In this document: one piece after another, positions 8,367 through 15,275 of the stretch
How positions within the stretch are numbered: position 1 is the first letter of the stretch
Layout: every line of letters begins with the position of its first letter
IMG/VR virus record: IMGVR_UViG_3300042519_001536
Coordinates: 1 to 20,682 of that record
Origin: a virus
Length of the DNA: 20,682 nt
Direction: 5' to 3' (one strand)
Position numbers and translations under genes: made by a program
Notes under the pieces: model-generated
What the model was told of the DNA's origin: nothing
Databases searched by the model: none
Seen by the model: only the letters and a program-made list of their open reading frames with translations

Positions 8367-9202
8367 CTTTTGGATATCTCATTGTAGTTTCTAAAAACGA
8401 TTCAGTTGACTATTTAAAATTAGCTTATGCTCTAGCATTGAGCATTAAAAATACTCAAAGAAAAGGATTTGACAAAGTAGCATTGGTAACTGATAATATT
8501 GAAGATGTTAAAAAACTAAAAAGTCCTTGGGTGTTTAACGAAATTATTGAATGGAATCAAGAAACTTTTTGGGATGGTCGAAGTTGGATGGATAAACTAA
8601 GTCCTTGGGACTATACCGTATGTTTAGATGCAGACATGTTGTTTTTTAGAGATTATAGTCATTGGGTTGAATACTTTATTGAGAATTCTGAACTATATAT
8701 TCCCAATAAGTCATATACCTATCGAGGAGAGATCGTAAAAGATTCGTATTATAGAAAAACATTTGAACATAACGATCTTCCTAATTTATATTCTTTTTAC
8801 ACATTTTTTAAAAAAGATTCTAAACTATCCGAAGAATTCTTTTCATTAGGTAGGCACATTTTAAAAAATCCTAATGAATTTAAAAATTTATTTTTAGAAA
8901 ATTATATTCCAAAAGTAGTAGGTACCGACGAAGCATTTAGTTTAGCTGCAAAAATTTTAGATATTCAAGACGATATCAGTTATGATTTAGAATTTCCTAA
9001 AGTAGTTCATTTAAAACCAATGATACAAAATTGGCCCTGGCCTGCTGATAAAGTTTCTGACCATGTTGGATTTTATTTTGATCTGAAGGGTAAATTAAAA
9101 ATTGGAAATTATCAGCAACAAGATATTGTTCATTATAACGAAAAAAATTATGTAACTGATGAAGTTATTAGTATTTTAGAGAAAATTCTATGGAAGAAAT
9201 AA
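8363..9202 (+). CDS. GT-A-like glycosyltransferase (DAD motif)
   Basis: This gene encodes 279 residues and overlaps the previous gene by four bases (ATGA). An N-terminal strand-helix unit (FGYLIVVSKNDSVDYLKLAYALALSIKN, KVALVTDN) precedes SPWDYTVCLDADMLFF, where DAD at residues ~89-91 is the expected metal-binding triad of a GT-A fold. Downstream, VVGTDEAFSLAAKIL and FPKVVHLKPMIQNWPWP resemble the C-terminal acceptor and metal-ligand region (conserved His) of GT8-like enzymes. The gene is visibly A/T-rich, with runs such as ttttttaaaaaa. There is no membrane segment. Together with its upstream neighbour it makes a pair that may act on the same acceptor in sequence; the substrate is unknown. 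Confidence 0.75.
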   Translation: MTFGYLIVVSKNDSVDYLKLAYALALSIKNTQRKGFDKVALVTDNIEDVKKLKSPWVFNEIIEWNQETFWDGRSWMDKLSPWDYTVCLDADMLFFRDYSHWVEYFIENSELYIPNKSYTYRGEIVKDSYYRKTFEHNDLPNLYSFYTFFKKDSKLSEEFFSLGRHILKNPNEFKNLFLENYIPKVVGTDEAFSLAAKILDIQDDISYDLEFPKVVHLKPMIQNWPWPADKVSDHVGFYFDLKGKLKIGNYQQQDIVHYNEKNYVTDEVISILEKILWKK

Positions 9203-9780
9203 TTGATTTTGACAGTTGGTTACAGCAATATACTGCACCACAAGTAGAATACTGGGCAATTTTTGAGCCCACTACCGGTGAAGTTACTGGAATTTATCCC
9301 GATCTTGCTGCTTATGATAAACAATATAAAATAAAAATTGATAGAGATCTAGCAGAAGATATACATAGCGGAATAATTCAAATGAGTTCCTGTTTTGTAG
9401 ATATGGATTCTGAAACAGTTGAAATCATTACCAAGCACAGTCTTGTTAAGATCGACGATGTACTGCATAGAGTTATTGATAAAAAATATGTGCCCGATCA
9501 AAAAAATGATATTATTATTCAATACAATGAATTAGAAAATAAAATAATTTTTGTTTTACACAATTCGATTAAAACTAGAAAGATTCAATGGGCCGGAAGT
9601 ACTGAAATGCAGTTTTTTATCACAGGCTATAATGATCCACACGATCTCTATCAGACAATAGTTTTTCAACTAAAAGATTTAGAACAAAGTTCTAAAGAAT
9701 TTATTTACACAGGATCTCACAATCAATTTAGTATTTTTACAAGAAGAATATTAAAAAATTATGTTTTTGAAAAAATATGA
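9190..9780 (+). CDS. Unrecognised cassette protein
   Basis: This gene encodes 196 residues; the ATG at 9190 lies inside the end of the upstream gene (13-base overlap) and its stop overlaps the next ATG, so it is an integral member of the cassette. I do not recognise the family. The N-terminal half (VEYWAIFEPTTGEVTGIYPDLAAYDKQYKIKIDRDLAEDIHSG) and the C-terminal half (IIIQYNELENKIIFVLHNSI, MQFFITGYNDPHDLYQTIVFQLKDL) both look rich in beta strands. It has no DXD motif, no Cys cluster and no membrane segment. It may be an acceptor, a scaffold or a virion protein acted on by the neighbouring transferases, but that is inference from gene order only. Confidence 0.78.
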   Translation: MEEIIDFDSWLQQYTAPQVEYWAIFEPTTGEVTGIYPDLAAYDKQYKIKIDRDLAEDIHSGIIQMSSCFVDMDSETVEIITKHSLVKIDDVLHRVIDKKYVPDQKNDIIIQYNELENKIIFVLHNSIKTRKIQWAGSTEMQFFITGYNDPHDLYQTIVFQLKDLEQSSKEFIYTGSHNQFSIFTRRILKNYVFEKI

Positions 9781-10655
9781 AAACTATAGAACTAGATATT
9801 GTATTTTTAAGCTATGACGAGCCAAATGCAGATTTGCATTATGCAGATCTATGCAATAAAGTTCCTTGGGCTAAAAGAGTACACGGAATAAAAGGCAGCG
9901 ATGAAGCACACAAAGAAGCTGCAAGACAATCAGAAACAGATTGGGTTATTACTGTAGATGCAGACAACATTGTTGACACAAAATTTTTTAACACAGAGTT
10001 TGATCCTGATCAAAAAAATTTACAAGTAGTCAGCTGGTTAGCACGTAATAAAATTAACGGATTACGATACGGAAATGGCGGGCTGAAAATATGGCGTAAG
10101 GATTTTATTCTTAATATGAAAACGCACGAAGCCAGTGACAGTGATCGTGGCCAGGTAGATTTTTGTTGGGAAAATGGGTACCAACAATTTAAAGAATGTT
10201 ATAGTGAAACAATTATTACAGGATCACCTTTTCAGGCCTGGCGAGCAGGATTCCGTGAAGGTGTTAAAATGACTTTGTTAGACGGAGTCAAAGTGTTGCC
10301 CGATGAAATTCAAGAACGTGTATGGTGGCATAATCTTCATAGATTAAAAATGTGGTCAACTGTTGGTTCACATGAAGAAAATGGAAAATATGCTGTGCTT
10401 GGCGCACGTATGGGAACTTGGATGACTAACTGCACAAATTGGAATTATGTTGATGTTAGAGATTTTGAAATCTTAAGAAATATTTATAACGAAAATGTTG
10501 ATCATGACACAGTTGAACAGGATATACAAAATTTTGGAATAAAAATTAATCAGCAATTAGGTTTTAATTACCCTTATTTGGATCCCAAACAAAGCAAGTA
10601 TACTTTAGACCTGTATAACGAAACAATGAATTTAACAAACACATATCTAAAATGA
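9777..10655 (+). CDS. Glycosyltransferase-like protein (VDADN motif), phage family
   Basis: This gene encodes 292 residues and overlaps both neighbours by four bases. The protein has DIVFLSYDEPNAD, WAKRVHGIKGSDEAHKEAA and WVITVDADNIVD, where DAD at residues ~61-63 follows a hydrophobic strand as in GT-A folds, then RYGNGGLKIW, FQAWRAGFREGVKM and HRLKMWSTVGSHEENGKYAVLGARMG. I recall this VHGIKG/DADN family as recurring in marine T4-like phages, often labelled glycosyltransferase. The following gene repeats the same ordered motifs, so the two are paralogues. It appears distinct from the two GT8-like proteins upstream. The activity is inferred from the motif; no substrate can be assigned. Confidence 0.75.
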   Translation: MKTIELDIVFLSYDEPNADLHYADLCNKVPWAKRVHGIKGSDEAHKEAARQSETDWVITVDADNIVDTKFFNTEFDPDQKNLQVVSWLARNKINGLRYGNGGLKIWRKDFILNMKTHEASDSDRGQVDFCWENGYQQFKECYSETIITGSPFQAWRAGFREGVKMTLLDGVKVLPDEIQERVWWHNLHRLKMWSTVGSHEENGKYAVLGARMGTWMTNCTNWNYVDVRDFEILRNIYNENVDHDTVEQDIQNFGIKINQQLGFNYPYLDPKQSKYTLDLYNETMNLTNTYLK

Positions 10656-11710
10656 TCTACGATATTTTTTATGTAAGCAAAAACACTGTCAACGACACTG
10701 ATTGGTTATCTTTTAACAAAAGATTTCCATTATCTCAAAAAATTGAAAATGTAAAAAATTTCTCAGATATTTCCAACAGAGCATTCACTAAGTTATTTTG
10801 GGTAGTTTGGGATGATATAATTGTTTTAGATGATTTTGATTTTAGTTATATTGTTACAAAATGGGATGAAAAATACATCCATGTTTTTAAAAATGCAGAC
10901 CATTATGATGGTGTAACATTATTCTCAAAACATTCAAATGTAAGTAACAAAGAACTTGAAAAAAGATTTTACATAAATCATAAAAAAATAGATATAATTG
11001 CTAGCGAACCAAAGAACACCGAACTCTATGATATAGTGTTTATCAGTTATAATGAGCCAACAGCTGATGCTAATTTTATAAATTTAAAATCAAAATTCCC
11101 AAGAACTAAAAGAGTGCATGGAATTAAAGGTATACATCAAGCCCACATAGCCGCCGCCAAACTAGCAAAGACCTGTATGTTTTGGGTAGTTGACGGCGAT
11201 GCTGAAATTGTTGAAGATTTTAATTTTGATTATAAGGTATCTGCCTACGAGCAAGATATTGTATACGTTTGGCGCAGTAAAAATCCTATCAATGATCTAG
11301 TGTACGGATATGGAGGAGTTAAACTATTGCCAACTTCAATGACTATAGGCATGGATGTATCTAAGCCAGATATGACAACTAGTATATCTAGTAAATTTAG
11401 AGCAGTAAAGTCTATATCAAACATCACAGCATTTAACACTGATCCGTTCAACACTTGGAAATCAGCGTTTAGAGAATGTTGTAAATTGTCCAGTAAAATT
11501 ATTGATAGACAAAAAAGCGAAGAAACATTACATAGACTCGATGTATGGTGTACGTTGGGTTCTGATAGACCGTTTGGACAAGAAGCTATTGCCGGAGCAA
11601 TAGCAGGCAAAGAATACGGAGAGTTTAATAAAGACGATCTAGAAGCACTTAAAAAAATCAACGATTTTGATTGGTTAAAAGAATATTATGAACAACAAAC
11701 AAAAAAATAG
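10652..11710 (+). CDS. Glycosyltransferase-like protein with duplicated N-terminal domain
   Basis: This gene encodes 352 residues and overlaps the upstream gene by four bases. Residues ~126-352 are a paralogue of the previous protein: YDIVFISYNEPTAD, TKRVHGIKGIHQAHIAAAK, FWVVDGDAEIVEDF (DGD at ~181-183), YGYGGVKLL, FNTWKSAFRECCKL and HRLDVWCTLGSDRPFG. Residues ~3-93 repeat the first part of that domain in degenerate form: YDIFYVSKNTVNDTDWLSF, then AFTKLFWVVWDDIIVLDDFDF (WDD at ~53-55) and VFKNADHYDGVTLFSK. The first copy lacks the VHGIKG motif and has lost the second half, so it is probably non-catalytic, perhaps serving binding or dimerisation. This is the last gene of the overlapping set; the 26-base gap after it holds a late-type promoter. 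Confidence 0.75.
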   Translation: MIYDIFYVSKNTVNDTDWLSFNKRFPLSQKIENVKNFSDISNRAFTKLFWVVWDDIIVLDDFDFSYIVTKWDEKYIHVFKNADHYDGVTLFSKHSNVSNKELEKRFYINHKKIDIIASEPKNTELYDIVFISYNEPTADANFINLKSKFPRTKRVHGIKGIHQAHIAAAKLAKTCMFWVVDGDAEIVEDFNFDYKVSAYEQDIVYVWRSKNPINDLVYGYGGVKLLPTSMTIGMDVSKPDMTTSISSKFRAVKSISNITAFNTDPFNTWKSAFRECCKLSSKIIDRQKSEETLHRLDVWCTLGSDRPFGQEAIAGAIAGKEYGEFNKDDLEALKKINDFDWLKEYYEQQTKK

Positions 11711-11723
11711 ATCTCAAACAGGA

Positions 11724-11731
11724 TCTAAATA
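11724..11731 (+). promoter_or_regulatory. T4-type late promoter variant abutting the start codon
   Basis: TCTAAATA matches the late consensus at seven of eight positions and ends five bases before the ATG at 11737. With T4 geometry (start ~6 bases after the octamer) transcription would begin at or next to the ATG, giving a nearly leaderless message. Confidence 0.5.
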
Positions 11732-11736
11732 ATCAT

Positions 11737-13122
11737 ATGAAATGGCGTCAAAAAAGAATAGATTTTAAAGAACAAATTCTAAACCCTATTAGCCCTAGTT
11801 ATTGCGCAGCCAAGTGGAGTCAAGTTACTATACACTTAGGGTCAGGACATACTCATAGTTGTCATCATCCAAGAACACATCTAATACCCCTAGAAGAAAT
11901 CAAACGTAGTCCTAGTGCCTTACATAATACGTCTTTTAAGATTGAACAGCGTTTAGATATGCTTAACGGCAAACGTCCTACAGAATGTGAATATTGTTGG
12001 CAAGTAGAAGACCGAGGTGAGGTACTTAGCGATAGAGTGTTAAAAAGTTACGAACCATGGAGTAAAGATAGAATTTCTGATCTTCAAGGGCTGAATCATG
12101 TTAATCCAAGCTATTTAGAAATTAGTTTTAGTAATGTATGTAATTTTAAATGTAGTTATTGTAGTCCAGATGTCAGTAGTAAATGGATGGAAGAAATTGA
12201 AAAGTTTGGAGCATATCCTACCAGTCAAAAATTTAACAATATAGAATGGATTAAGACACAGAACAAGATGCCTTTTTTAGAGCGTGATCTAAATCCATAT
12301 GTAGAAGCATTTTGGCAATGGTGGCCTGAACTTTACCCTACTCTTCATACATTTAGAATTACTGGTGGCGAACCGTTAATGACCAAACATACCTTTAGAG
12401 TATTAGACTATATCATAGAACATCCAAATCCGGAACTAGAGCTAGGTATAAACAGCAATCTATGCGTTCCAGAAAAGCTAATGGATGAGTTTATTGAAAA
12501 AATTCAACAAATACAAACAGCCAAAGCTGTTAAGAATGTAATGGTTTACACCAGCTGTGAGGCATATGGAGCTCAAGCCGAGTACATACGTTACGGCATG
12601 GATTATAAACAATGGTTATTAAATTGCGATCGTTATCTTAGCTCTGTTCCAGACTCACAAATTCATATCATGAGTACTTACAATTTACTAAGTGTAATCA
12701 GTTATCAACAGTTCTTAGAAGATATTTTAGTTTTGAAAAGAAAACATTGTAGTCCTCGGATTAATAACAATCATTCTGTATATATAGATATTCCCTATCT
12801 AAATTATCCTTCTCATCAAGTTGTAGGTTTATTATCGGAGGAGTTTATTATTAATATACAAGTACAGATTGATTTTATGAAAAACAACATCGATAAAAAT
12901 GAAGAAGATCGTATGGGATTTTTTATAAGTGAGGTAGAAAAATTACAGCGTGTACTTACGGTATTTGAATCTAAGATAAAAAACGGATACCCAGAAAAAG
13001 AACAATTTAGAAAAGACTTTGTTAACTTTGTCGATGAACATGATCGTCGTAGAGGCACAAACTTTAAAAATACATTTCCAGAACTTATGAAATTTTATAA
13101 CGTTTGTAAACAATTACCATAA
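11737..13122 (+). CDS. Radical SAM protein with N-terminal twitch-like domain
   Basis: This gene encodes 461 residues. The N-terminal region has four cysteines spaced as in an auxiliary iron-sulphur 'twitch' domain: C23, C42 (in SCHHPRTHLIPLEEI), C84 and C87 (ECEYCWQVED). The core radical SAM motif is ISFSNVCNFKCSYC with C135-x3-C139-x2-C142, followed by the TGGEP SAM-binding motif at ~209-213 and a conserved stretch near 270-292 (VMVYTSCEAYGAQAEYIRYG). This order, twitch first and then the radical SAM core, matches the family I know as twitch domain-containing radical SAM proteins, found in phages and marine bacteria with no defined reaction. Relatives with SPASM/twitch clusters often modify peptides. 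It follows the glycosyltransferase-like cassette but has a separate late-type promoter. No strong ribosome-binding site is seen; AGGA at 11720-11723 is 13 bases from the ATG. Confidence 0.88.
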   Translation: MKWRQKRIDFKEQILNPISPSYCAAKWSQVTIHLGSGHTHSCHHPRTHLIPLEEIKRSPSALHNTSFKIEQRLDMLNGKRPTECEYCWQVEDRGEVLSDRVLKSYEPWSKDRISDLQGLNHVNPSYLEISFSNVCNFKCSYCSPDVSSKWMEEIEKFGAYPTSQKFNNIEWIKTQNKMPFLERDLNPYVEAFWQWWPELYPTLHTFRITGGEPLMTKHTFRVLDYIIEHPNPELELGINSNLCVPEKLMDEFIEKIQQIQTAKAVKNVMVYTSCEAYGAQAEYIRYGMDYKQWLLNCDRYLSSVPDSQIHIMSTYNLLSVISYQQFLEDILVLKRKHCSPRINNNHSVYIDIPYLNYPSHQVVGLLSEEFIINIQVQIDFMKNNIDKNEEDRMGFFISEVEKLQRVLTVFESKIKNGYPEKEQFRKDFVNFVDEHDRRRGTNFKNTFPELMKFYNVCKQLP

Positions 13123-13146
13123 CAAACCGTCTAAAGCAGTTTGTTA
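13120..13146. terminator. Hairpin between convergent genes, possible bidirectional terminator
   Basis: TAACAAAC (13120-13127) and GTTTGTTA (13139-13146) form an eight-base-pair inverted repeat around an 11-base loop, spanning the stop codons of the two converging genes. A short T-rich stretch (GTTTTG) follows on the + strand; no comparable T run follows on the - strand. The stem is A/T-rich, so it could be a weak terminator or an mRNA 3'-end stabiliser. Confidence 0.45.
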
Positions 13147-13436
13147 GTTTTGTCAGTTATGTCTTGTTTTAGACGTTGAATATCAATAGAAAAATCTACT
13201 TTGGTAATATCTTCTCTATATTCTTGAAATGTGTCTAACAGTTTTTCAGCAACAATGTCATTAGTTGCATTATCTAGCTGCTCTTGAATATCGATTTCCC
13301 ATATTCTACCATTGTTAAATTCTAACCGGACGCTTTTTAAATATGCTACTGGCATAGTATTCATATACATATCTTCAAAAACTTCCGGCCATTCCTTGAT
13401 CAAATGAATGGGCGGCCTAAATAAATGTTTAGGCAC
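13131..13436 (-). CDS. Conserved hypothetical phage protein (FRPPIHLIKEWPEVFED family)
   Basis: This gene encodes 101 residues from a GTG start at 13436 that overlaps the upstream stop by eight bases; no ATG is available before the conserved N-terminus (FRPPIHLIKEWPEVFEDMYMNTMPVAYL), so the GTG is accepted. The protein continues with a strand-like VRLEFNNGRIWEIDI and a helical, charged C-terminal half (AEKLLDTFQEYREDITKVDF...LKQDITDKTN). I recall close relatives throughout marine T4-like phages; their function is not known to me. It is the last gene of the minus-strand run and converges on the radical SAM gene with an eight-base gap. Confidence 0.85.
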   Translation of the reverse strand: MPKHLFRPPIHLIKEWPEVFEDMYMNTMPVAYLKSVRLEFNNGRIWEIDIQEQLDNATNDIVAEKLLDTFQEYREDITKVDFSIDIQRLKQDITDKTNKLL

Positions 13437-14037
13437 TTTCGGCTTCTTTGGCCTTTGCCGCTTTCTTTGCAGGTGGATCTAAATCGTCTGCTTGCTTCCG
13501 TAGTCTTGCTGCTTCTTTGTACATGGCATCTGCTTGACTTCTAAAATTGCGAGCTATATCACGATCAGTAAGTACTTCATTGGCTGAGGCAGCTGCGCTA
13601 GCAGTTTCTTGAACTGGTGTTGCAGTTTCTTTCTTAGCAGGAGCACCTTTGGTAAACGTATACAAGTCATCTATTGCGCAATTTTTTTGTTCTGCAATAA
13701 ACGAATTTAGCTCATGCAATGAAATCTCTGAATTTGGAGTAGGTGTCATGATAATAGTATCAGTAGCCACTTTTATCAAACGATTATCTGCCTGTAGTGC
13801 CTGTAACATAGGGCGACCGTCGGGGAATGGTCGAGTGAAAAGGATTTCACCGAATTCCCATGCATCTTGTGCAACATCTTGATCTACAAGATCAATGATT
13901 GCATTGTGATATTGATCTGGCAAAGGAGATGTTTGCACAACCAATGCCATATTTGACTCACCGGGTAACGTTCTAAAAACCACAAGAACTTTTGATCCTG
14001 TGTTTTTTATCTTACCCACGTGTTTGAGATTTTTCAT
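13429..14037 (-). CDS. Conserved hypothetical phage protein, coiled-coil C-terminus
   Basis: This gene encodes 202 residues. The start at 14037 (MKNLKHVGKIKNTGSKVLVVFRTLPGES) is chosen over the upstream in-frame codon at 14058 because AAGGA lies five bases before it. Residues 1-~130 form the conserved part (VGKIKNTGSKVLVVFRTLPG, EFGEILFTRPFPDGRPML, LQADNRLIKVATDTIIMTPTP, FIAEQKNCAIDDLYTF). Residues ~135-202 are Ala/Glu/Lys-rich, with a predicted coiled coil (FRSQADAMYKEAARLRKQADDL) and a lysine-rich tail. It resembles a protein conserved in marine T4-like phages whose role I cannot name. It follows the gene ending at 14039 by one base, in one transcription unit. Confidence 0.85.
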   Translation of the reverse strand: MKNLKHVGKIKNTGSKVLVVFRTLPGESNMALVVQTSPLPDQYHNAIIDLVDQDVAQDAWEFGEILFTRPFPDGRPMLQALQADNRLIKVATDTIIMTPTPNSEISLHELNSFIAEQKNCAIDDLYTFTKGAPAKKETATPVQETASAAASANEVLTDRDIARNFRSQADAMYKEAARLRKQADDLDPPAKKAAKAKEAESA

Positions 14038-14038
14038 A

Positions 14039-14263
14039 TTATTCCTTTTTGGCTGCAACAGATTCTAGAAAGGTATTTAACTTATTGTAAGCCTTACCTA
14101 CTGCTTCTAATTCTGCAGCTTTGAATGCACCTCGACTACTAGCAACTTCTAAAATACTACGCAAGGAAGCTAGATCGCTGAGATTAAGTTCAGCACCGGC
14201 AGCACTTGGTGGTTGTTGAGTTTGTTCTTGTTCTGGTGATGATGTTGTTACTTCTTGGTCCAT
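14039..14263 (-). CDS. Small conserved hypothetical phage protein
   Basis: This gene encodes 74 residues. The ATG at 14263 is chosen because AAGGAG is six bases upstream and the first base of the ATG is the last base of the upstream TAA; the in-frame start at 14287 would run far into the upstream gene. The N-terminal third is Gln/Glu/Ser/Pro-rich and probably disordered (SSPEQEQTQQPPSA); the rest is a helical segment (LSDLASLRSILEVASSRGAFKAAELEAVGKAYNKLNTFLESV) that I recall from many marine T4-like phages. The function is unknown; the short helical form could be a structural or scaffolding partner of the next gene product, but that is only suggested by adjacency. Confidence 0.82.
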   Translation of the reverse strand: MDQEVTTSSPEQEQTQQPPSAAGAELNLSDLASLRSILEVASSRGAFKAAELEAVGKAYNKLNTFLESVAAKKE

Positions 14264-14535
14264 TAGTTTCTCCTTAGATATGGGCATGCTAACATAAAAT
14301 ATGTCAGTTCTTTATGATCTTCAAACCCCGCAAACATTGCAGATTTCAATTTGCTATCGTTTTCTATACTTGAAAGTTTCACGACAGCATATCTACCTTT
14401 TAATTTGATTCGAATCCAGTTTTCAATTTCGTCTGTAAAAAAATCTATTTCTTCGAGTTTAATTTTTCCAAAATGCGGAGGCATCACTCGAAGTGATCTT
14501 TTCTTTAAAATGTCTAAAGGATTATATTCGATCAT
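14263..14535 (-). CDS. Conserved hypothetical phage protein
   Basis: This gene encodes 90 residues from the ATG at 14535 (MIEYNPLDILKKRSLRVMPPHFGKI). The longer reading from a TTG at 14559 is rejected because its first codons overlap the late-type promoter at 14544-14551. The protein is charged and mixed alpha/beta (KLEEIDFFTDEIENWIRIKLKGRYAVVKL...) and ends with YFMLACPYLRRN. No known domain is recognised. It is the first gene of a sub-unit with its own late-type promoter, and the next ATG overlaps its stop by one base. No ribosome-binding site is visible, consistent with a nearly leaderless late transcript. Confidence 0.8.
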   Translation of the reverse strand: MIEYNPLDILKKRSLRVMPPHFGKIKLEEIDFFTDEIENWIRIKLKGRYAVVKLSSIENDSKLKSAMFAGFEDHKELTYFMLACPYLRRN

Positions 14536-14543
14536 TGTAAAAA

Positions 14544-14551
14544 TATTTATA
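14544..14551 (-). promoter_or_regulatory. T4-type late promoter on the minus strand
   Basis: On the minus strand this reads TATAAATA, a perfect late consensus, in the 33-base gap between 14535 and 14569. The ATG at 14535 begins eight bases after the octamer, so a normal late start point would leave a leader of only ~3 bases. It would drive the four genes from 14535 down to 13131 late in infection. Confidence 0.7.
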
Positions 14552-14568
14552 GATAACAAATAATTTGA

Positions 14569-14961
14569 TCAGGATTCTTGGCTAAGCCTTTGATGCATGG
14601 CTTTGGCGTAGCCCATTTTTCTTACATCTCCTGAAAACAAATACAGTTCAAAGGCAGATTTTTCTCTTAAAACAACAATATGTTTTTTAGTTAAATGATA
14701 TGGCGATTCGATAAATTGATCTAACCAAACTAGTATTTGTGGAGTTATACTAATTTCTTTCAATATTTCAACTTTGTATGTTTTGATTTGAGAATAAGTT
14801 TCTACAAATTCTAGCCCTTGATCTGTAAGTCTTAGGCCGCCACAGTCTTTACCTCTGACATTTTGCCACCAGGTAGTGCGGAATTTTTTTATGATATTCT
14901 CGTCAAAGGGTTGACCAGCGGCTTTGAGGAATACCGAAGTATAGGTATCCTTTAAATCCAT
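14569..14961 (-). CDS. Conserved hypothetical phage protein
   Basis: This gene encodes 130 residues from an ATG placed directly after the upstream TAA. The sequence has FRTTWWQNVRGKDCGGLRLTDQGLEFVE in the first half, ITPQILVWLDQFIESPYHLTKK in the middle and FELYLFSGDVRKMGYAKAMHQRL near the end. The pattern (helix, DQGL turn, strand-rich core) is compatible with a winged-helix-like fold, but I cannot confirm that. I recall close relatives in marine T4-like phages as conserved hypotheticals. It is the last gene transcribed before the late-type promoter at 14544. Confidence 0.84.
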   Translation of the reverse strand: MDLKDTYTSVFLKAAGQPFDENIIKKFRTTWWQNVRGKDCGGLRLTDQGLEFVETYSQIKTYKVEILKEISITPQILVWLDQFIESPYHLTKKHIVVLREKSAFELYLFSGDVRKMGYAKAMHQRLSQES

Positions 14962-15246
14962 TTAGTCTACTCGTTCTCCGGCATTTAATTTAAATACTGC
15001 AAAGTCTGTGGTCTTAAACAACTTGTTCAGTTTCTTGGCTAAATTTCTTGCGTGTCCGGGATTACTAAAACTAACTTTTTTGTACTTTGGGCCAGGATAA
15101 CTGGATACCATACTACCACTTTTCAAGTTAAAAGGCTGATCTTTGTAAAACACAGCCCAAATGGCATCACTGTTGAGAATTTGCTCAACTTTGTATGTTT
15201 CCTTGTCAGTGTATTCAAGAATAACTTTGGGTTTAGGTCGACTCAT
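14962..15246 (-). CDS. Conserved hypothetical phage protein (SYPGPKYKKVSFSNPGHA family)
   Basis: This gene encodes 94 residues from ATG (MSRPKPKVILEYTDKETYKVEQIL). It has strand-rich N-terminal and central parts (AIWAVFYKDQPFNLKSG) and a distinctive motif, SYPGPKYKKVSFSNPGHARN, followed by a helix (LAKKLNKLFKT) and a final strand. I recall this as a conserved protein of marine T4-like phages without assigned function. It is preceded by a 39-base gap holding a sigma70-like promoter, a late-type octamer and a hairpin, so it is probably the first gene of a transcript. There is no clear ribosome-binding site. Confidence 0.85.
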   Translation of the reverse strand: MSRPKPKVILEYTDKETYKVEQILNSDAIWAVFYKDQPFNLKSGSMVSSYPGPKYKKVSFSNPGHARNLAKKLNKLFKTTDFAVFKLNAGERVD

Positions 15247-15250
15247 ATCT

Positions 15251-15275
15251 ATACGTGTTATTATAAAGCACGTAT
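15251..15275 (-). other. Inverted repeat in the leader before 15246
   Basis: ATACGTG (15251-15257) and CACGTAT (15269-15275) form a perfect seven-base-pair stem with an 11-base loop containing the -10-like TATAAT. A transcript from the late-type octamer would include most of it in its ~25-base leader. It could be a protein-binding dyad or a leader hairpin. Confidence 0.4.

Noticed and set aside
11245-11661. 138-residue minus-strand open frame
   Set aside because: Antisense to the duplicated glycosyltransferase-like gene; no motif and no start signals.
11709-11726. Five-base-pair inverted repeat AGATC/GATCT between the cassette and the radical SAM gene
   Set aside because: Too short and weak to call a terminator, and it has no T run after it.
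13416-13433. Six-base-pair inverted repeat (CCTAAA/TTTAGG) just inside the GTG-started gene at 13436
   Set aside because: The stem is short and A/T-rich and coincides with the conserved codons of the protein start; no independent evidence of regulation.
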